NCBI GenBank assembly: GCA_026210745.1
Contig: CP110630.1
Span: 992,001 to 1,056,000 of the forward strand
Length of the DNA stretch: 64,000 bases
From: Exobasidium rhododendri
Lineage: Eukaryota > Basidiomycota > Exobasidiomycetes > Exobasidiales > Exobasidiaceae
Direction: 5' to 3'
Below, piece after piece: positions 21,940-32,863 of this stretch. The notes under the pieces were generated by a model, which saw only the letters and a program-made list of their open reading frames with translations, made no database searches and was not told the origin of the DNA. The translations under genes and the position numbers were made by a program. Numbering within the stretch: the stretch's first letter is position 1; each line of letters begins with the position of its first letter.

Positions 21940-24908
21940 ATGTCGTCCTCCAATACGAAGCCGAAAGAGGAGGAGCGAGCAGGTTCCTCGCCAGCCTTTG
22001 GATCTGTGTACAGCATAGATCCACCGACCCTAGTCAAGCAGCTAGGACATTTAGACCCAGCAGGAAGGCAGACGGTGGAAATGGTCGAGGAGGACAATCG
22101 AGCTAGCACTTTTGCAAAAAAGGGATCGGCACAGGAGATGAACGTAGTAGCAGCATACAAAGCACACTTTCGAGATGATCCACTAGCTTTTCTGCAGCAA
22201 GTCTGGGCATATGGACAAGGGTCTGGATGGAGAGGGTACAATGATTACATCGGCGCGCGAATCTTGTATTCCGGTCAGTCGGAGGGCGTGATACGGGATG
22301 TCATGAACAGTGAACAAGTCATGGACCGCATCGCAGCCCTGGCGACTAGGCGAGTCGAAAATCTCTGCGCAACAATCCCCCCTCCAAGTTGTTCAGACGC
22401 CTCGGAGGTAGAAGCGGCCCTGCAAAAGCTGGAACTGTTCAAGAGTCAGAAGAGGCAAGAGATCACTCTTCAACTCATCGATGTAGCAAGAGACATGGCA
22501 GAGCTGAGTGTAGCTCGCCTGGACTCACTCACATTCCTCAAGGTATTTGCAGGTACGATCAACAATGTCCTTGTGCGCATGTACAATCATGTAAGTGTTT
22601 AGAAGCAGAGGTGACAGAGCGAGCATTGTCTCAAAGTGACTTCTGCACCCTCTTCTTTCTCCTATCACTACTCTGTTCAGGGCATTCACATCAACATCGA
22701 TCAGGTGCTGGAGCTGCGAAAGGTGGCAGCCTTCTGTGCAGAGAAGAAGCACTCCATCTTGTTTCTGCCTTGTCACAAGAGTCATATCGATTACTTGACA
22801 TTCTCCTGGCTACTGTTCCGCCTGGGTATCTCAATGCCGCATATCATCGCTGGAGAAAATCTTGACATGCCCGTGGTAGGGTCCGTCCTTCGAAAAGGTG
22901 GAGCTTTCTTCATCCGAAGGACGTTCCAGGGAGACCAGCTCTACCCGGCAGTGATCAAGGAGTACATTGAGCAACTATTAAGTAAAGGAAAGAATTTGGA
23001 GTGCTTTGTAGAAGGGACAAGATCCAGAACAGGAAAATTACTGCCTCCAAAGTTGGGCATCCTAAAGTACATTGTAGACAGTCTGCTCGAGAATCGGCAA
23101 GAGGACGTCTACATTTGCCCCGTCAACATTCAGTACGACGATGTGGTGGAAGCAGAGACTTTTGTTAGTGAGCTGCTAGGAAAGCCAAAGGAAGCAGAGT
23201 CCCTGCTTGGACTACTAAGTGGAAGCAGCAACCTTCTGTCTCTTCAAATGGGCAGGATCGACGTTCGCTTCAAGATGCCATGGTCACTTCGAGGCTTTAT
23301 CAACGAGCAGGTGCAGAGAAGAGAAGCGCGCGGTCCCGATGGACAGAAGGTGGAACTAGATCCGGCAAGCAATCCTGAACATAAGCTCATCTTGCTAAAG
23401 GCACTGGGTTATCGAGCTCTCACCGATATCAACAAGACGGGAGTGATCATGCCAGCAGCATTGGTAGGCACGGTCATGTTGACGTTGCGAGGACGTGGTG
23501 TTGGACGAGCAGAGATGATCAAGAGAGTGGAGTCGCTGCGTGGTGCGATCATCAGTCGAGGGTACTCGGTGGCCGATTTCGGACAAATGACGACGGCGGA
23601 AGTGGTTGATCGAGCTATCTCGTCAATGAAGGCAATGGTAGAAATACAGACGGATGTGATGGAATCGACGTTCATACCATCCAAGAGGTTCGAATTGAGC
23701 TTCTACCGCAATCAAGTCATCCACATTTTTGTTTCAGAGGGCCTACTTTCTGTTTCGCTGTACATCAACATCAAGAAAGGTGGCGGCTCCAGTCAGCAGC
23801 GCATGTCTAAGTCCGGTCTACTACACGAGTGTGGCTTCATCTCACATGTGAGTTCAGATTGATAGGAGGGGCGAGAGGCAAAGAAAGAAAGAGAGAGAGA
23901 GAGAGAGCACGCTAATGAGTGGATTTCCTCTCTCGAAAGGTCCTCCGGAATGAATTCATCTATGGCTCCGATGCGTTAACCGTCAATGTGGCGAACACTA
24001 TTGAGAGTATGTGCAGGGATGAGGTTTTCCAAGTCTTTGAGGGGGAGGAAGTTGGTCTGACACAAAAGCAACGAGACCTCGGAAGGAGAGATTTCGACAT
24101 CTACCTCTTCTTGATTTGGCCCTTCATTGAAGGATACTGGCTTGCTGCTTGCTCCCTACTGCTTTTGGCGGTTCCGGACCAAAAGACGGTGCACGGCAAA
24201 TCGAAGGCCGTTCAGTGGTTCGCTGCGAAAGAATTCGAAAAGAGAGCACAGGTGAGATTCTGCTTCCGTCTGTGGCGATCCAAGATTAATTGATCGTACT
24301 AGCATGCTTACTTTCCTATCTGTACCCCTCTGATAAAAGCTGTTTGGAAAGACGCTGTACGCACAGGGTGAACTGAGCTACCTGGAGGTGAGGACAGACA
24401 TAGTGGGCGAGGGAGAGGAAATGCTGACGTCACAATTGAACGCTGACACCTCCCACCCTTCTGCACCCTCCAAGGCGGTGAGCTCGCAGACGATAGCGCA
24501 AGCGATTGCCAGATATGAGGAGCTAGGGATGGTACAGAGAAGGAACTCACAAAGCGCGAAACCAGTCCCCTTGATTGCTCTTCACCCGGATTACACGCCA
24601 AAGTTTGACAAGAACACGCAACGCATCGTAAACTCCGGGAAGCTATTCGAATTCTTGGAGAGGGTCAACTCCTTTAGACGGGAAGGCAAAGATCGCAGAG
24701 ATGCAGGTGAGTGTCGGAGGAGGAGGAGAAGGGAGAGAGAAGAGGAATCGAAAGGTGGGCTTACTATGTATCACAACTCTGTCCTTACCTTGCAGATGAC
24801 ATCGTGGGCGATACAATCCTCACAATCATAGGCAAGAATTACCCTTCACCAGTAGAGACCAGCCTGGTAAAGAGAGAAGAAGATGAAGAGACGCTGGCTA
24901 AGATGTGA
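21940..24908 (+). CDS. Glycerol-3-phosphate / DHAP acyltransferase, PlsB/GNPAT type
   Basis: This is a predicted first-step acyltransferase of glycerolipid or ether-lipid synthesis. Exons 21940-22590, 22681-23847, 23940-24251, 24340-24387, 24475-24706 and 24796-24908 give 840 residues. Motif I is the H-X4-D in PCHKSHIDYLTFSW (His249, Asp254). RKGGAFFIRRTF, the binding motif FVEGTRSRTGKLLPPKLG and ICPVNIQYDD follow in the order of the PlsB/GPAM/GNPAT family. The familiar yeast enzymes Sct1 and Gpt2 belong to a different subfamily. No strong signal peptide is seen at the N-terminus, and the C-terminal residues (TLAKM) are not a PTS1. A (GA)n tract lies in intron 2. It converges on the RMD1-like gene with a 90-base gap. 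Confidence 0.9.
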
Positions 24909-24998
24909 AATCGTATGATTGCAGCACAAGAAAAGGGAGCAAGGAAGAGAGTGGGACAGGGCGGGAGTGGCGTGTCTCGAGAGAGAGAGAAAGAGACA

Positions 24999-26639
24999 CT
25001 ACGCAAAGACCAGGTCGATGACCATGGTCAGGACACCAAGGACGATTTCGAGAAGAATCAGGATGATGACGATGATTTCAAGCCATTCTGAATGACTACT
25101 GGTCACTTGGTCTTTCAATAATTGCAGCATATCCTGTAACACTTCTACTCGAGCGTTGAGCAAATCGATCCTCTGAGGGATCTCTAAGTAGCTTCGAGCC
25201 GCAGAATAAAGCGGTTCTAGATCAGGTTGAGCCCAAAAGATCTCCGGTGAATCGACGATGGAGCCTACCAGGTGAATGTTCATTCGAAGAATGAAAAGGT
25301 GACCAATTTGCTTCATGATCTCCACTGGCGGCAAGCCTATCTTGCCACTCTCTGCGATGCTCTGAGGAATGTCCTTTGTCGTATCAATGGTGTTGTCGAT
25401 CACGCCTTCAAAGAAACTGATCTTTGTCGATTGAGCAAGAGCATGGGAGAGGGACAGCTTGGTCATGTAGCTGGACCCTCTGCGCAATGTGATGACGTCG
25501 TTGTAGATTCGACTGTAGTCGGCCAAATACCAATTCAAGTCTTCACTTTCCACGTCCTCCTGTGCTAATCTCTCCACTTCAAACTTTCTTAGTTCTCTCA
25601 ACAGCTTCTTCTCTTCTGCCAGAGTCATGCCCCAGATGACGACGGCGCCATACTCCATAAAGAAGATTTCCGGAATCATGCCATGGACAGCGAATCGTTC
25701 TTTCCTCCTCTGCCGTGCTTGCTCTCGTTTCTTAGATTCTTCTTCTTTTCTGTTCACCTCGGTATCATCGCGGTCTCCCGCACTGTGTGCGTCCTTTGCG
25801 TCATTGCCGTTCTCGCCAACATCCACTAAGGTCGTGGTGCTTGCCCCGTTGTTACTTGAGTCGCCGTTCGCCTCAGTCTCGACATCGTCACCTTCTACTT
25901 CGTCCTTCTTATCGGTGTCATTTCTGCCGACCTCCTGCTCATCATGCAGCTCTGGAATGCCTAGTAAGTCGCCTGTTCGACCTTGGCCGCGATGCGAGGA
26001 AGACTCTTTACCACCACCGCGATGCTTGAGAGACGAGCTGGAATGAAGTCCCACAGCTGTAGAATGGATGTGGTGGTGGTGGTCTTGGCCGTGTCCACCC
26101 CTAATCTGATCCATCAAGTCGTAGGAATAAGTCGTGTACACGCACTCGTCGAAAGTCATGACATTTGTTCGATGCGTTTCCCTCCTGCCTTGAAGCCACT
26201 TTGTCAGTTCGCGCATGCGGTAGGAAGTAGCGGTGCTGTATGCCGTTACTCGTGGTAAACTTGCCCGTCCTCTTCTTGTGATTCGCTTTGCATCTCGACG
26301 CATGCTCCCTTCGGGAATTCTAGCCAATTCCAATTGCTTGAAAATCCTGGCCCGTTGCTCCAAGTCCCCACTTCCACTCTCTTCATCTTCACTGGAGTCT
26401 TCCTCGTCCTCCCCGTCTCCATCGAGTCGAGCGATCCCCTTATTATCCGTGATGACATTGACACCGTCCTCTGGCTCTTCGGGAAGAATCTTTAGCTTTC
26501 CCGACGCCTTTGTAGAGCGATTTGGTCCAGCCCTTGCCTTGGCTCGTGCTAGTGAAGCAGCATCCCTGCTATTCCCGACTGACTGAGAATAGTACGTCGG
26601 CAAGCTAGGTCCTGATCGCTTGTTACGGTTGAGCGACAT
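24999..26639 (-). CDS. RMD1-like DUF155 membrane protein
   Basis: DUF155/RMND1-family proteins include yeast Rmd1 and Rmd8 and mitochondrial RMND1. Molecular roles are poorly known. The single exon gives 546 residues from ATG 26639. The frame stays open to an ATG at 26873, but that extension overlaps the promoter region and the tRNA-Gly side, so I prefer the shorter form. The N-terminal half is low-complexity and acidic, with His-rich and Ser-rich stretches. The DUF155 core begins at FAVHGMIPEIFFMEYGAVV and continues through LEPLYSAARSYLEIPQRIDLLN. A hydrophobic C-terminal helix (LEIIVIILILLEIVLGVLTM) fits a tail anchor. It is divergent from tRNA-Gly. Confidence 0.88.
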   Translation of the reverse strand: MSLNRNKRSGPSLPTYYSQSVGNSRDAASLARAKARAGPNRSTKASGKLKILPEEPEDGVNVITDNKGIARLDGDGEDEEDSSEDEESGSGDLEQRARIFKQLELARIPEGSMRRDAKRITRRGRASLPRVTAYSTATSYRMRELTKWLQGRRETHRTNVMTFDECVYTTYSYDLMDQIRGGHGQDHHHHIHSTAVGLHSSSSLKHRGGGKESSSHRGQGRTGDLLGIPELHDEQEVGRNDTDKKDEVEGDDVETEANGDSSNNGASTTTLVDVGENGNDAKDAHSAGDRDDTEVNRKEEESKKREQARQRRKERFAVHGMIPEIFFMEYGAVVIWGMTLAEEKKLLRELRKFEVERLAQEDVESEDLNWYLADYSRIYNDVITLRRGSSYMTKLSLSHALAQSTKISFFEGVIDNTIDTTKDIPQSIAESGKIGLPPVEIMKQIGHLFILRMNIHLVGSIVDSPEIFWAQPDLEPLYSAARSYLEIPQRIDLLNARVEVLQDMLQLLKDQVTSSHSEWLEIIVIILILLEIVLGVLTMVIDLVFA

Positions 26640-26877
26640 TGTCGGTGTCGAGAAGAGAGGAGAATGTATGTAGATGCAATCAGAAATAGCTGAGAAAAAA
26701 ATCCCGACTCGAGAGAGAATCTCTGGCCGATGTGGAGCCATTGATGTGAACTTGACAGGACAGAAAACCTCATCGCGCACGCCACGTGAATTAGGGTTAT
26801 CAGCCCAAGGACTAGCTGACACTGAACCGTCTAGAGAGTTGATAACACACACTCGTCCACCGTTCCAGGGCATTGGA

Positions 26878-26988
26878 GCAATTTTGGTGTAGTGGTATCA
26901 TGCTGCCTTCCCATCTATCCACCATTCCTTCATCAGATCGATCGCGGAGGAAAGGCAGAGGCCGCGGGTTCGATCCCCGCAGGTTGCA
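26878..26988 (+). tRNA. tRNA-Gly (CCC) with intron
   Basis: The acceptor arms 26878-26884 (GCAATTT) and 26981-26987 (AGGTTGC) pair over seven positions with two G-U pairs, and A26988 is the discriminator. The D arm contains AGTGGTA. The anticodon stem CTGCC (26903-26907) pairs with GGCAG (26954-26958), and the loop shows anticodon CCC at 26910-26912. The T arm is GCGGG-TTCGATC-CCCGC. A 39-base intron (26914-26952) follows the base after the anticodon, the standard place. Confidence 0.92.
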
Positions 26989-26991
26989 ATC

Positions 26992-26996
26992 TTTTT
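26992..26996 (+). terminator. Pol III terminator of tRNA-Gly
   Basis: A run of five T begins four bases after the discriminator base of tRNA-Gly, as expected for RNA polymerase III termination. Confidence 0.75.
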
Positions 26997-28733
26997 GCTG
27001 CGTGAATCACCGCCCGTCTTTCTGAGCACCATGAGAAGTCCTGTGTGGGTGATGGAGGATCTGGTGGCAGGTCTGAGCGAGCTTACCACCGGCAGAAATG
27101 TAGCACACAAAAAGGAGGCGTGACCGTGTGTAATGTTTAGCCGGCGAAAAAAGCACGGTAGAATTTGGCTGTGGTCGAAACCTTGAAGGCGAGATGAGCG
27201 GATGAAAGCACAGTGAAGTAGCAAAAGATGGTGATTGGACGGAGAGGTGAATGCGTGAAGTGTTGTACGAGGAAGAGAAAGCTGTGATTGCGGTAGTGAT
27301 TTGTCGTGGGTGCCGAATAGCGTTTCGGCCGGTGTATCAGGAGGGACGATGCTGCCGCTAGGGAATGCGGGACGAGGGATGAGGAATGAGGATTGAGGGA
27401 TAAGAGGGAAGGCGGAAAGGGTGGAAAGGGAGGGAGATGATTGGTAAAGACGGAACAGTGCATTCGACGAGCCTTCAGACGATCTGCCAGAAGTTCGCCA
27501 GAGATCGGAGAGGTCGCCTACTGCCCTCCTTTCACTGTAGTCACTACTCACTATCTCTTCAGCGTCCGTAGATGAATTGTAGATGAATTCGCGCGCGGAT
27601 GATGGAGCGAGCGCAGTACTGATCATCTGGAGAGGTGTCAGATACTGACGAACAGGTCAAAGCTTAAATCAGATAAAGATAGAGATTGAAGTCACTCGGT
27701 TTGTATAACTTCTATGCAGAAGTACAGAAGGGCGCATCGTGGAAAGAAGTAGCTTGATATGTGGTGCCCTTGCTCAATTGAAAATACTTGTTCGCCAGGC
27801 TGTCCTGTAGTCAATGGAGAAAGAAGGTCTGAAGAGGATGGAGGTCGCTTTCGTCACTAGACCGGAAATCTAAGGAGATCTGACCGGATTGTTTTAGCTA
27901 CCAGGCTTGTGCTCTGAGCTCGCCTTCCTCCCCTTTGACCGCAGACGCCCCTCCTTGATGCTCGTCTTTTGCGCAGGAGAAAAGCTACGCCTCGGCAGAC
28001 GCGCAAGCTGGCGGCGCTGTGCCTAACAGTAGTCTTATGGAGATTTATCAGATGTGCCAGCACCTTTTAGAAGGAGGTCGCCCTTCAGGTGCTAACATAA
28101 AGAGAGAGAGAGAGAGAAAGAGAGGCCTGTTGAAGTCGACTATGCGTTCCTGTACGATACCACATGTTCCCACTGAGCGTAGGCATGTGTGTCTGTGTCA
28201 AATATACAATTGTCCGACGGTGAAGGCGCATTGGAAGATCGCTTGCTTTGTCACTCGCAGTCGCTCCACGTACATTCTTGTGATACGGGACGGTCGATGT
28301 CTGCTCGTGAATATTTTCCTTTTCCGCAGCTTTGGCAGCGGCGTAGTATCGGTTCACCTTAGCTCTACAGTGCTGTAGTGCCACTCTTGCTATGGAAAAG
28401 CGAGGAAGCAACGGAACAGAGTAGTCGGCTGTGGATATGACAATCACAAGGCGAATTTTCGATAAGCAATATCGGGAGGTTTGGGAGCACGGGAAATACT
28501 TTGCTAAATTTGCGTAACTTTTGTCGAAAGCCCTTTTCCCGATACGACCACCTTCTGAGCATTTCATTCGAATCATGCTCCAGGCCTATAGACAGACCCA
28601 ACTGCCGCAGTCTCATTTGATGATGTTGCGCAGGCTATGATCGTACCGTGACGGCAAAACCCTCTGCAAAGAAGGATGTGCATAAGTGTCTCACTCTGCG
28701 CCACGGCGGAGACGGGATGTGAAGAAATTTAAT

Positions 28734-28739
28734 AAAAAA
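28734..28739 (-). terminator. Pol III terminator of tRNA-Leu
   Basis: Six A on the plus strand, read as T6 on the minus strand, lie four bases beyond the 3' end of tRNA-Leu. Confidence 0.75.
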
Positions 28740-28742
28740 TGA

Positions 28743-28850
28743 TGATGAAAGTGGGATTCGAACCCACGCGCGTTAGCACGACGGTTCACGGCCTAGGTGT
28801 TTCCACCTATTTTCCTGAACATCGCTCCATAGCCACTCGGACATTCCACC
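28743..28850 (-). tRNA. tRNA-Leu (CAG) with intron
   Basis: On the minus strand GGTGGAA pairs with TTTCATC to form the acceptor stem, and the discriminator is A (28743). The D arm is TCCGAGTGGCTATGGA, typical of class II tRNAs. The anticodon stem CGATG/CGTCG encloses a loop with anticodon CAG (complement of 28815-28817). A short extra arm (TGC-TAAC-GCG) and the T arm GTGGG-TTCGAAT-CCCAC follow. A 29-base intron (28785-28813) folds into a six-pair hairpin with a GAAA loop. The A discriminator supports leucine identity rather than the serine tRNA(CAG) of CTG-clade yeasts. Confidence 0.9.
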
Positions 28851-29086
28851 GATCTTTTGGAAATGAGAAGATCAGATTGATTATAATAACGCGTTCGTTC
28901 CGTATTACCCGTCATCCATTTCGGAATCAAGACTGGACGCGGCCCCTCCACAGATTGGCAGGATACTTCCGTCCTCCCTTCTTGCCTTCATTTTCCGACC
29001 ATCATTGCCTCCCGCCTCTCCCCATCTTTGTGACGCTGTCCCTTTGTGGGGTTGATTATGAAGGGTTCCTGTTGCTGTACATCTGC

Positions 29087-30394
29087 ATGTCCAACTCTCT
29101 TAGTGTCGAGCAACTACGGATTCAGCTCGAAGCGCTAGGCGTAGATAGTAGAGGCCATCGAAATGAGCTGAGAAGTCGCTTGAAGAAGAAGCAGCAACAA
29201 CAGGGACATTTTCAACGCAACAGCCAGCGAAGAGACAAGGAGCCAAGCATCGCAGATGTTGCCCCTTCCTGGAGGAGAGCTGAGGCTGGCTCGCGCGTAG
29301 CGATGAGTTCAAAGCCAGAGGTGGTGGAGACGATCTGGCAGCCGAAGGTAGAGAGTTACTTGGTCTTAGACGTTGAAGCTACCTGTCAGGCAGTCAAAGC
29401 AGGACAACCTCGCAAATCCTCCTTTGAATTCCCAAATGAGAGTGAGTTCTGCAGGGTCGGTATGACTTTGTTTCCAGGCATGACGCTGAGATGGCCATCG
29501 CAGTCATAGAAATCCCGATCATACTGCTGCAATGGAGGACACTGGCAAACGGAAGCAAAGAGCTGTACAAGAAGGACATCTTTCATACCTATGTCAAACC
29601 GGTCTGGCGCCCACACTTGACTCAATTCTGCCGAGATCTTACCGGAATCACTCAGGTAAAGTAGCGTAGCCAAGCGTCTGATATAGAAGCATTCACAGTG
29701 ATGCTCATACCTACATTTACTCTTATTGCAGGACGAAATTGATAGTGCGCCTAATTTCGCCGAGGCAGTTGACCTTTTACATGCATTTCTTGCCTCTCAC
29801 GAACTCCTAGAAGCCGGTGTGACTCGGCAGATTCTGACACGGAGGGCAAGATCAGCTCCAAGTCCATTCTTGAGAAAGGGCGTCTGTTGGGTCACGCATG
29901 GCCCATTTGACTTGCTTCATTTTGTGGTCAAGCAAAGCTTCATTTCAGGCCTGACCGAGGGCGTGCCCAGCTTCCTTCGAGGTCCTCTGATAGATGTAAA
30001 GTTGGCAGCCCTGGCCCTGCACAAGAACAGCAACGGAGTAAAGACGCAGGAAGCGGTGTCGGAGAATGGCTATCCCTTCAGAGACACGACCGTAGATGGC
30101 TTGCTAGCCTTGCTGCAGTTGGAGCCCTTCCAAGGTCGCCATCACTGTGGTCTGGACGATACGAAGAATATTGCTCGGATTTTTATCAGTATAGCCAGTC
30201 GAGTAGCAGAGCTCGCAGTGCAAAGGGGGTGGGACGAAGATGAGGATGCAGAATGCCCAGGCACGGTAAAGATCCTAGAGAGGCTGACATTATTGCCAAA
30301 CACGTCAACCGAGAAAGCACACCTACGACGATGGGACTGGATGTGTAACAAGGAGCTAGGCAAGGTCAATTGGTTGGAATCAGAAGACCTTTAG
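29087..30394 (+). CDS. ERI1-like 3'-5' exoribonuclease with SAP domain
   Basis: Eri1/3'hExo enzymes trim small RNAs, histone mRNA ends and the 5.8S rRNA 3' end. Exons 29087-29441, 29504-29655 and 29732-30394 give 389 residues. A SAP-like motif occupies about residues 5-35 (SVEQLRIQLEALGVDSRGHR). The DEDDh catalytic set is present: Asp95 and Glu97 in YLVLDVEATC, the third Asp in THGPFDLLHF, and His and Asp in GRHHCGLDDTKNIARI. An insertion of about 30 residues (LTRRARSAPSPFLRKG) precedes the third motif. The ATG at 29087 starts directly at the SAP region. A nearby upstream ATG at 29058 is out of frame. It converges on the E2 gene. Confidence 0.9.
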
Positions 30395-30542
30395 ACGCTT
30401 TACTCCTCTGAAGTAGCAAAGGATGATTGCTTCTCAAGCGCATCCCTTCTAGATACTCCTCTTTCCCCTTTTTCAAACCCTCCTCGATTTCAAGTACAGT
30501 GTGATCGTAATGATATTCTATTTCGACGACATGAAGGAACGT

Positions 30543-32385
30543 TCACAGCATGAAACTGCCAAAAGGAAAGTAGAGAAAAAGGGAGAATTGAAGGAGAAAA
30601 AAGTAAGGTGGGGGCTCCGTAGATCAAACCTCGAATCGTCTCATTACTCACCTCAAGGGATTCTCCAAAGCATCCTTGAAAGCCTTCATCCAGCGGGCAG
30701 CCGTGGCACCATCAACGGTACGGTGGTCTGCGCTTATCGTTGCCTGCATCACCATAGCCTTTCTCCATCCTTTCTCCTCACTCTCATCAATGACCATCCT
30801 AGCCTCGGTTCCACCGATGGCCAATATGCAGCTCTGGGGTGCGTTGATGATGGCGGTAAAGTGTGTGATACCGAACATCCCCATGTTGGAAATGGTAAAG
30901 CTACCACCTTGATATTCTTCAGGCTTCAATTTGCCCTGTCTTGCCTTTGCAGCCAATGATTTGGTAGTTGCGCTGATGGAAGCCAACCCAATCCCGTTGA
31001 CGTTCTTGACGATTGGTGTAAGTAGACCAGTAGGAGTGGACACTGCAATCGAAATATCTGCCGTATGGAACTGTCTGATAACATCACCATACCATGCAGC
31101 ATTCACTTCAGGTACTTGACCTAGAGCTACTGAGGCGGCCTTTGTGATAAAGTCACCGACACTAAGCTTCGCATCTTTCGCCTTTCCTGCATCTCCGCCT
31201 GCCTTCTTCTCCGAGGCTTCGTTGAAGAGTTGACGAAGTCTCAACACCTTGTCCATCTCCACGTCGATCGAGACATAGTAATGAGGTACCTGTTGCTTCG
31301 ATTCGGTCAGTCGACTTGCAATTACTTTCCTCATCGATGTGACGGGTGTGTCAGTGTACTGGGACGAAGAGTCGGAAGACGACGGGGGTGGAGGAGGAGG
31401 AGCAGCAGCAGAAGAAGAAGAAGCTTGCTTGCTAGGGGAGCTGGCAGAGGTACTGGCTGATGGAGATGAAGGAGCTTTGTAGCCATCCACGTCAGCCTTT
31501 ACGATTCGACCGTTTGGTCCAGATCCTTTCACTTGGCCGAGTGGTATTCCTTTCTCTTGCGCTAAACGACGGGCTATAGGACTTGCAAAGACGCGGTCAC
31601 CTTTTGCAGAGTCACTGGCATGTTCTGCCTCCTTTTCTTTTGATTCAGATGGAGTGTCCGACTTTGTCGATGGCGCTTCCTTTGGCTCCGTTTCGCTCTT
31701 CGTCTCTGACTCTTTTGATTCGTCGGGCTCCTCTGATTTTGGCGGAGAGCTGTTCTCAGCCTCGGCAGCTAGCTTATCTGCTCCTGCAATGTCATCACCC
31801 TCTTCCCCGATTATGGCAATGATGGAGTTAACTGCGACGTTCTTGGCACCGTCTTCAACCTGTTTCTCGCCAGAATAAGCTTTTGTCGACACACGATCAA
31901 GCCACAAGGGTACTTACTACTATCTTTGCCATGACTCCGTCTTCCTGTGCTTCCACATCCATCGTTGCCTTGTCAGTCTCCTACAATGAAGGGTTAGATT
32001 TTTTTCAGCCTCATCACTGTCGTCACTACCAGCGTCGAGAGAGCACCAGCATACGCACAATCTCGAGGAGAACGTCACCAGCAGCAAAGGTATCGCCAGC
32101 CTTCTTCTTCCACGAAGCGATTCCACCCTCTGTCATTGTCGGACTCATCGCTGGCATCATGAACTTGGAGAGGGCATGCCTGGTTGCCGAAGAGTGCAGA
32201 GCCGAAGCTAAAGAAGACAGAGAGAGGAACGTGAAGATTTCAACGATCTTTAGCAAGCGAGGGAGGGTTTAGAGCACTGACAACGCACCTTGCAAAGCCC
32301 ATCTCCTTGTCGATGTACCACTACTGCAGAAGGGCGATAAGGCCAAACGAGACCCGCGAGAGGTTATGCGGAGTGAATGCATCAT
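30543..32385 (-). CDS. LAT1: Pyruvate dehydrogenase E2, dihydrolipoamide acetyltransferase
   Basis: E2 forms the core of the mitochondrial pyruvate dehydrogenase complex and transfers acetyl groups to CoA. Exons 32289-32385, 32059-32207, 31918-31980, 30652-31859 and 30543-30555 give 509 residues. The N-terminus is a clear mitochondrial presequence ([17 protein letters not shown]). The lipoyl domain carries Lys86 in [11 protein letters not shown] Glu/Ser/Lys-rich linker, the E1/E3-binding domain ([17 protein letters not shown]) and an Ala/Pro/Ser linker follow. The catalytic domain contains [10 protein letters not shown] with its His and Asp. The terminal exon is only 13 bases and encodes FML plus stop, giving ENPLSFML, close to the family ending. 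Without that splice the protein would stop one codon past ENPL. It is divergent from the Pol X gene. Confidence 0.95.
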
Positions 32386-32863
32386 CTTCAACTTCCTGAC
32401 AACGTCGCCTCAGCTAGTTCAAGTCGATGATTTGGTGGGCTAAAACTCAAAAGATGTCCTGCCTCGAAGATAATATTGACTTTCCTCTTCTCTTTCTCTT
32501 GATCCCCCAAACTTACCGTCGACAAAATTGGGCGAAGGCTTTTGACGTATCTCGTACTGGCTCGGGCGTCAGACCGAGGAACGGGTGGGGCCGCTGGGTC
32601 GCGTGGCACACGTATCCTCATCTCGGCCTGAAGTAAATCGTGGAGACACAACAACAACACCCTCCCTCCCATCAGCAAAGAGATCCTTACAGGCACTCAT
32701 GCTTAAGCATGCCGTCTAGAATGAAGTGAACGAGCTACACTGGCCTCCAGGTATGCAAATGGCCAACTAAATGCTGCAGGCGTCAAGCATCACTGACTCC
32801 GACGGAAGTATCGATCTGAATGTTTGAGTTCCTTAAGACTATATTTGTGCGCGAATATACAAC
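32386..32863. other. Divergent spacer, LAT1 / Pol X
   Basis: Both promoters should lie here. A minus-strand frame covers most of the spacer upstream of the LAT1 start, but it has no domain and no splice support. I see no other feature. Confidence 0.5.

Larger units (their letters stand above)
26989..28742. other. Spacer between the two tRNA genes
   Basis: The two tRNA genes point at each other across about 1.75 kb, one of the longest stretches here without a supported gene. A minus-strand frame opens with ATG at 27626 and is Ser/Pro-rich, but it has no recognisable domain and its 3' part reads through the tRNA-Gly gene. Another minus frame at 28085-28576 is also featureless. A (GA)n tract is at 28101-28117. 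I cannot support a protein gene; a lineage-specific small gene or a non-coding RNA remains possible. Confidence 0.45.

Noticed and set aside
21699..22241. Upstream extension of the M20 protein by about 180 residues
   Set aside because: The frame is open but overlaps the acyltransferase gene on the other strand and the shared promoter. The extension has no similarity to M20 proteins.
23884..23907. GA-repeat tracts (also at 28101-28117 and about 45488-45508) as functional elements
   Set aside because: They are simple microsatellites, two of them inside introns, with no sign of array structure such as CRISPR.
25627..26046. Plus-strand frame opposite the RMD1-like gene
   Set aside because: It is the antisense of a low-complexity acidic and His-rich segment and has no independent support.
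26898..27626. Minus-strand frame of 242 codons
   Set aside because: Its 3' part is the complement of the tRNA-Gly gene and its intron, there is no recognisable domain, and composition is Ser/Pro-rich filler. Only the first part could be a real exon, and no evidence supports it.
28743..28850. Serine tRNA(CAG) indicating an altered CUG code
   Set aside because: The discriminator base is A and the arm structure fits leucine. In addition, CTG codons occur at conserved hydrophobic positions in the genes here.
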